Both the position numbers and the translations under genes were made by a program. Of a DNA stretch of 64,000 nucleotides, positions 63,088 through 64,000 are shown piece after piece (position 1 is the stretch's first letter; the number at the start of each line of letters is the position of its first letter). Origin of the DNA: JBNJGB01 sp051747385 (GTDB taxonomy: Bacteria; Myxococcota_A; UBA9042; PHBI01; JACKFB01); assembly GCA_051747385.1 (NCBI GenBank), contig JBNJGB010000027.1:33176-97175 (forward strand). The letters run 5' to 3'. The notes beneath the pieces are model-generated. The model had not been told where the DNA came from and made no database searches. It was given only the letters and a program-made list of their open reading frames with translations.

Positions 63088-63594
63088 GGTCGGGTGTCCT
63101 AGCTTTCCGGTACCGAACACGTGACGCACCACCCACGTGGAGAGCCAGGGCGGCGCGGCCTTGAGACCGGNNNNNNNNNNNNNNNNNNNNNNNNNNNNNN
63201 NNNNNNNNNNNNNNNNNNNNNNNNNNNNNNNNNNNNNNNNNNNNNNNNNNNNNNNNNNNNNNNNNNNNNNCCAGCGTGCGGTGGCTCGTCCAGCACCCCC
63301 AGGCGTCAGGATAGTTGCCGCCTCTGTTGAGCCCGGAGAAGTATGCAAGTTGCGACCCGACCCCCAAGCTTCAAAGCCGCCCCTGATCACGACCCCGGGT
63401 CGGGTGTCCTAGGGTCGGGTGTCCTAGCTTTCCGGTACCGAACACGTGACGCACCACCCACGTGGAGAGCCAGGGCGGCGCGGCCTTGAGACCGGCCAGC
63501 GTGCGGTGGCTCGTCCAGCACCCCCAGGCGTCAGGATAGTTGCCGCCTCTGTTGAGCCCGGAGAAGTATGCAAGTTGCGACCCGACCCCCAAGC
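63088..63594. repeat. Duplicated 182-bp segment; left copy interrupted by gap
   Basis: Left copy 63088-63369 (100 N included) and right copy 63413-63594 are the same length once N are removed. They agree throughout, including CTTTCCGGTACCGAACACGT and AGAAGTATGCAAGTTGCGAC. Confidence 0.88.
63171..63270. other. Assembly gap of 100 N inside the 182-bp duplication
   Basis: Flanks GAGACCGG and CCAGCGTG are contiguous in the second copy, so the real gap length is probably zero. The duplication itself may be a scaffolding artefact. Confidence 0.97.
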
Positions 63595-63639
63595 CGACCC
63601 CCAAGCCCGCCGCGCGGGCTGCCGGACGCGAACAGGCCG

Positions 63640-63652
63640 CTAGTTTCCATAA
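63640..63652 (+). repeat. 13-bp direct repeat CTAGTTTCCATAA, right copy
   Basis: It is identical to 59825-59837. The diverged 180-bp repeat (63663-63829), which includes the hairpin CGATCG-CCGT-CGATCG (63702-63717), follows immediately. Confidence 0.6.
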
Positions 63653-63897
63653 AGCAGATTCTCGGACGTCGGGCCGGTGCCGAATCGGTCGGCGTAGGCC
63701 TCGATCGCCGTCGATCGTGGTGCCCAGTCCGGTCAGGCGGGGGCGACGGCCGGGTCTCGGGCGCCGAGCGGGCCGCTCCGGTCATGCTGAGAGCGTAGGG
63801 GTGCGGGCGCCTCCCGTCACGTAGACGCAGGCGCTGGGCTGGCTGCTGCGGGGGCGAGGCCCCTTGATGGCGGAGGGACGACGCGCAGCGGCGCCGG

Positions 63898-64000
63898 TTA
63901 CAGGTCGAGCTCGGGATCGGGAGGGGGCCTGGCAGGAGCGATGCGTGGAGGCTCGGCCGGGAGATCGAGGTGCCGGAGGATCTGACGCGCGGTGATCGGG
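63898..64000 (-). mobile_element. C-terminal tail of an IS91-like transposase (cut by window edge)
   Basis: The last 34 codons on the minus strand read ITARQILRHLDLPAEPPRIA then PARPPPDPELDL and a TAA stop. The ARxILxHLxLP...PAR-PP pattern is what I recall at the end of IS91-type (Y2) transposases. The catalytic domain would lie past the right edge. It supports an element at this side of the accessory region. The family call is recalled, not searched. Confidence 0.5.

Larger units (their letters stand above)
62528..63897. other. Repeat-rich non-coding region at the right end
   Basis: The 1370 bases contain no supportable gene. They hold a duplicated 109-bp block (62601-62709 and 62851-62958), three ACCCCGGGTCGGG motifs, a duplicated 182-bp segment interrupted by N, the right copy of CTAGTTTCCATAA, and the right copy of the 180-bp repeat. 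Confidence 0.7.

Noticed and set aside
62524..63390. Open reading on the minus strand across the right-end repeats
   Set aside because: It passes through N, its composition is that of the repeats, and there is no RBS or domain.

Overview
The window looks like a scaffold from a high-GC member of the Myxococcota. The evidence is a Ser/Thr kinase with a PEGA domain, several very large choice-of-anchor-type lipoproteins, a Cys-rich repeat protein with a MYXO-CTERM-like tail (GGCS, a hydrophobic helix, RRRR), a cluster of an outer-membrane barrel plus TPR proteins resembling the Myxococcus Glt envelope complex, and LexA boxes of the GTTCAG type. Three runs of exactly 100 N mark scaffold gaps, and all three lie in repeats. 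No rRNA, tRNA or CRISPR array was seen.

Layout. 0-9 kb: clpS (cut by the left edge), an FAD-dependent oxidoreductase, a PEGA kinase, and a large NAD-glutamate dehydrogenase. 9-17 kb: a PilZ protein, a degenerate sensor kinase-receiver, a Nudix hydrolase overlapping a RibB-like protein that has lost key residues, asd, and the methionine-salvage genes mtnD and mtnB. 17-31 kb: lipoproteins, a PPC/DUF296 protein, a tandem-repeat array with a gap, lexA with two candidate operators, an RNase HI gene, and three large lipoproteins on the minus strand. 31-41.7 kb: a plus-strand run made of a VWA lipoprotein, an outer-membrane barrel, three TPR proteins and a small exported protein, closed by a terminator. 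41.8-45.5 kb: an mrfA-mrfB-like repair operon with a strong candidate LexA box. 45.5-47 kb: an MNT-HEPN toxin-antitoxin pair bracketed by direct repeats. 47-57.4 kb: a glycosyltransferase-like/coiled-coil fusion, an LPG-synthase-like membrane protein, a metallophosphoesterase, bS21, a CPBP protease, the MYXO-CTERM protein, and an AsmA-like/GT51 fusion. 57.4-64 kb: an accessory region with a VWA gene fragment, an AbiE pair, an unrecognised two-gene module with an ImmA/IrrE-like C-terminus, dense repeats, and the tail of an IS91-like transposase.

How the parts fit. The left two thirds is mostly housekeeping and envelope biology. The DNA-damage genes form a plausible regulatory circuit: lexA and mrfAB each have GTTCAG operators. 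The right third, together with the 45.5-47 kb segment, looks acquired: toxin-antitoxin and defence-like pairs next to short direct repeats. A modular family of intergenic repeats, based on CCCGTG/CCCTTG hexamers and short conserved blocks, is scattered from end to end, often just after stop codons.
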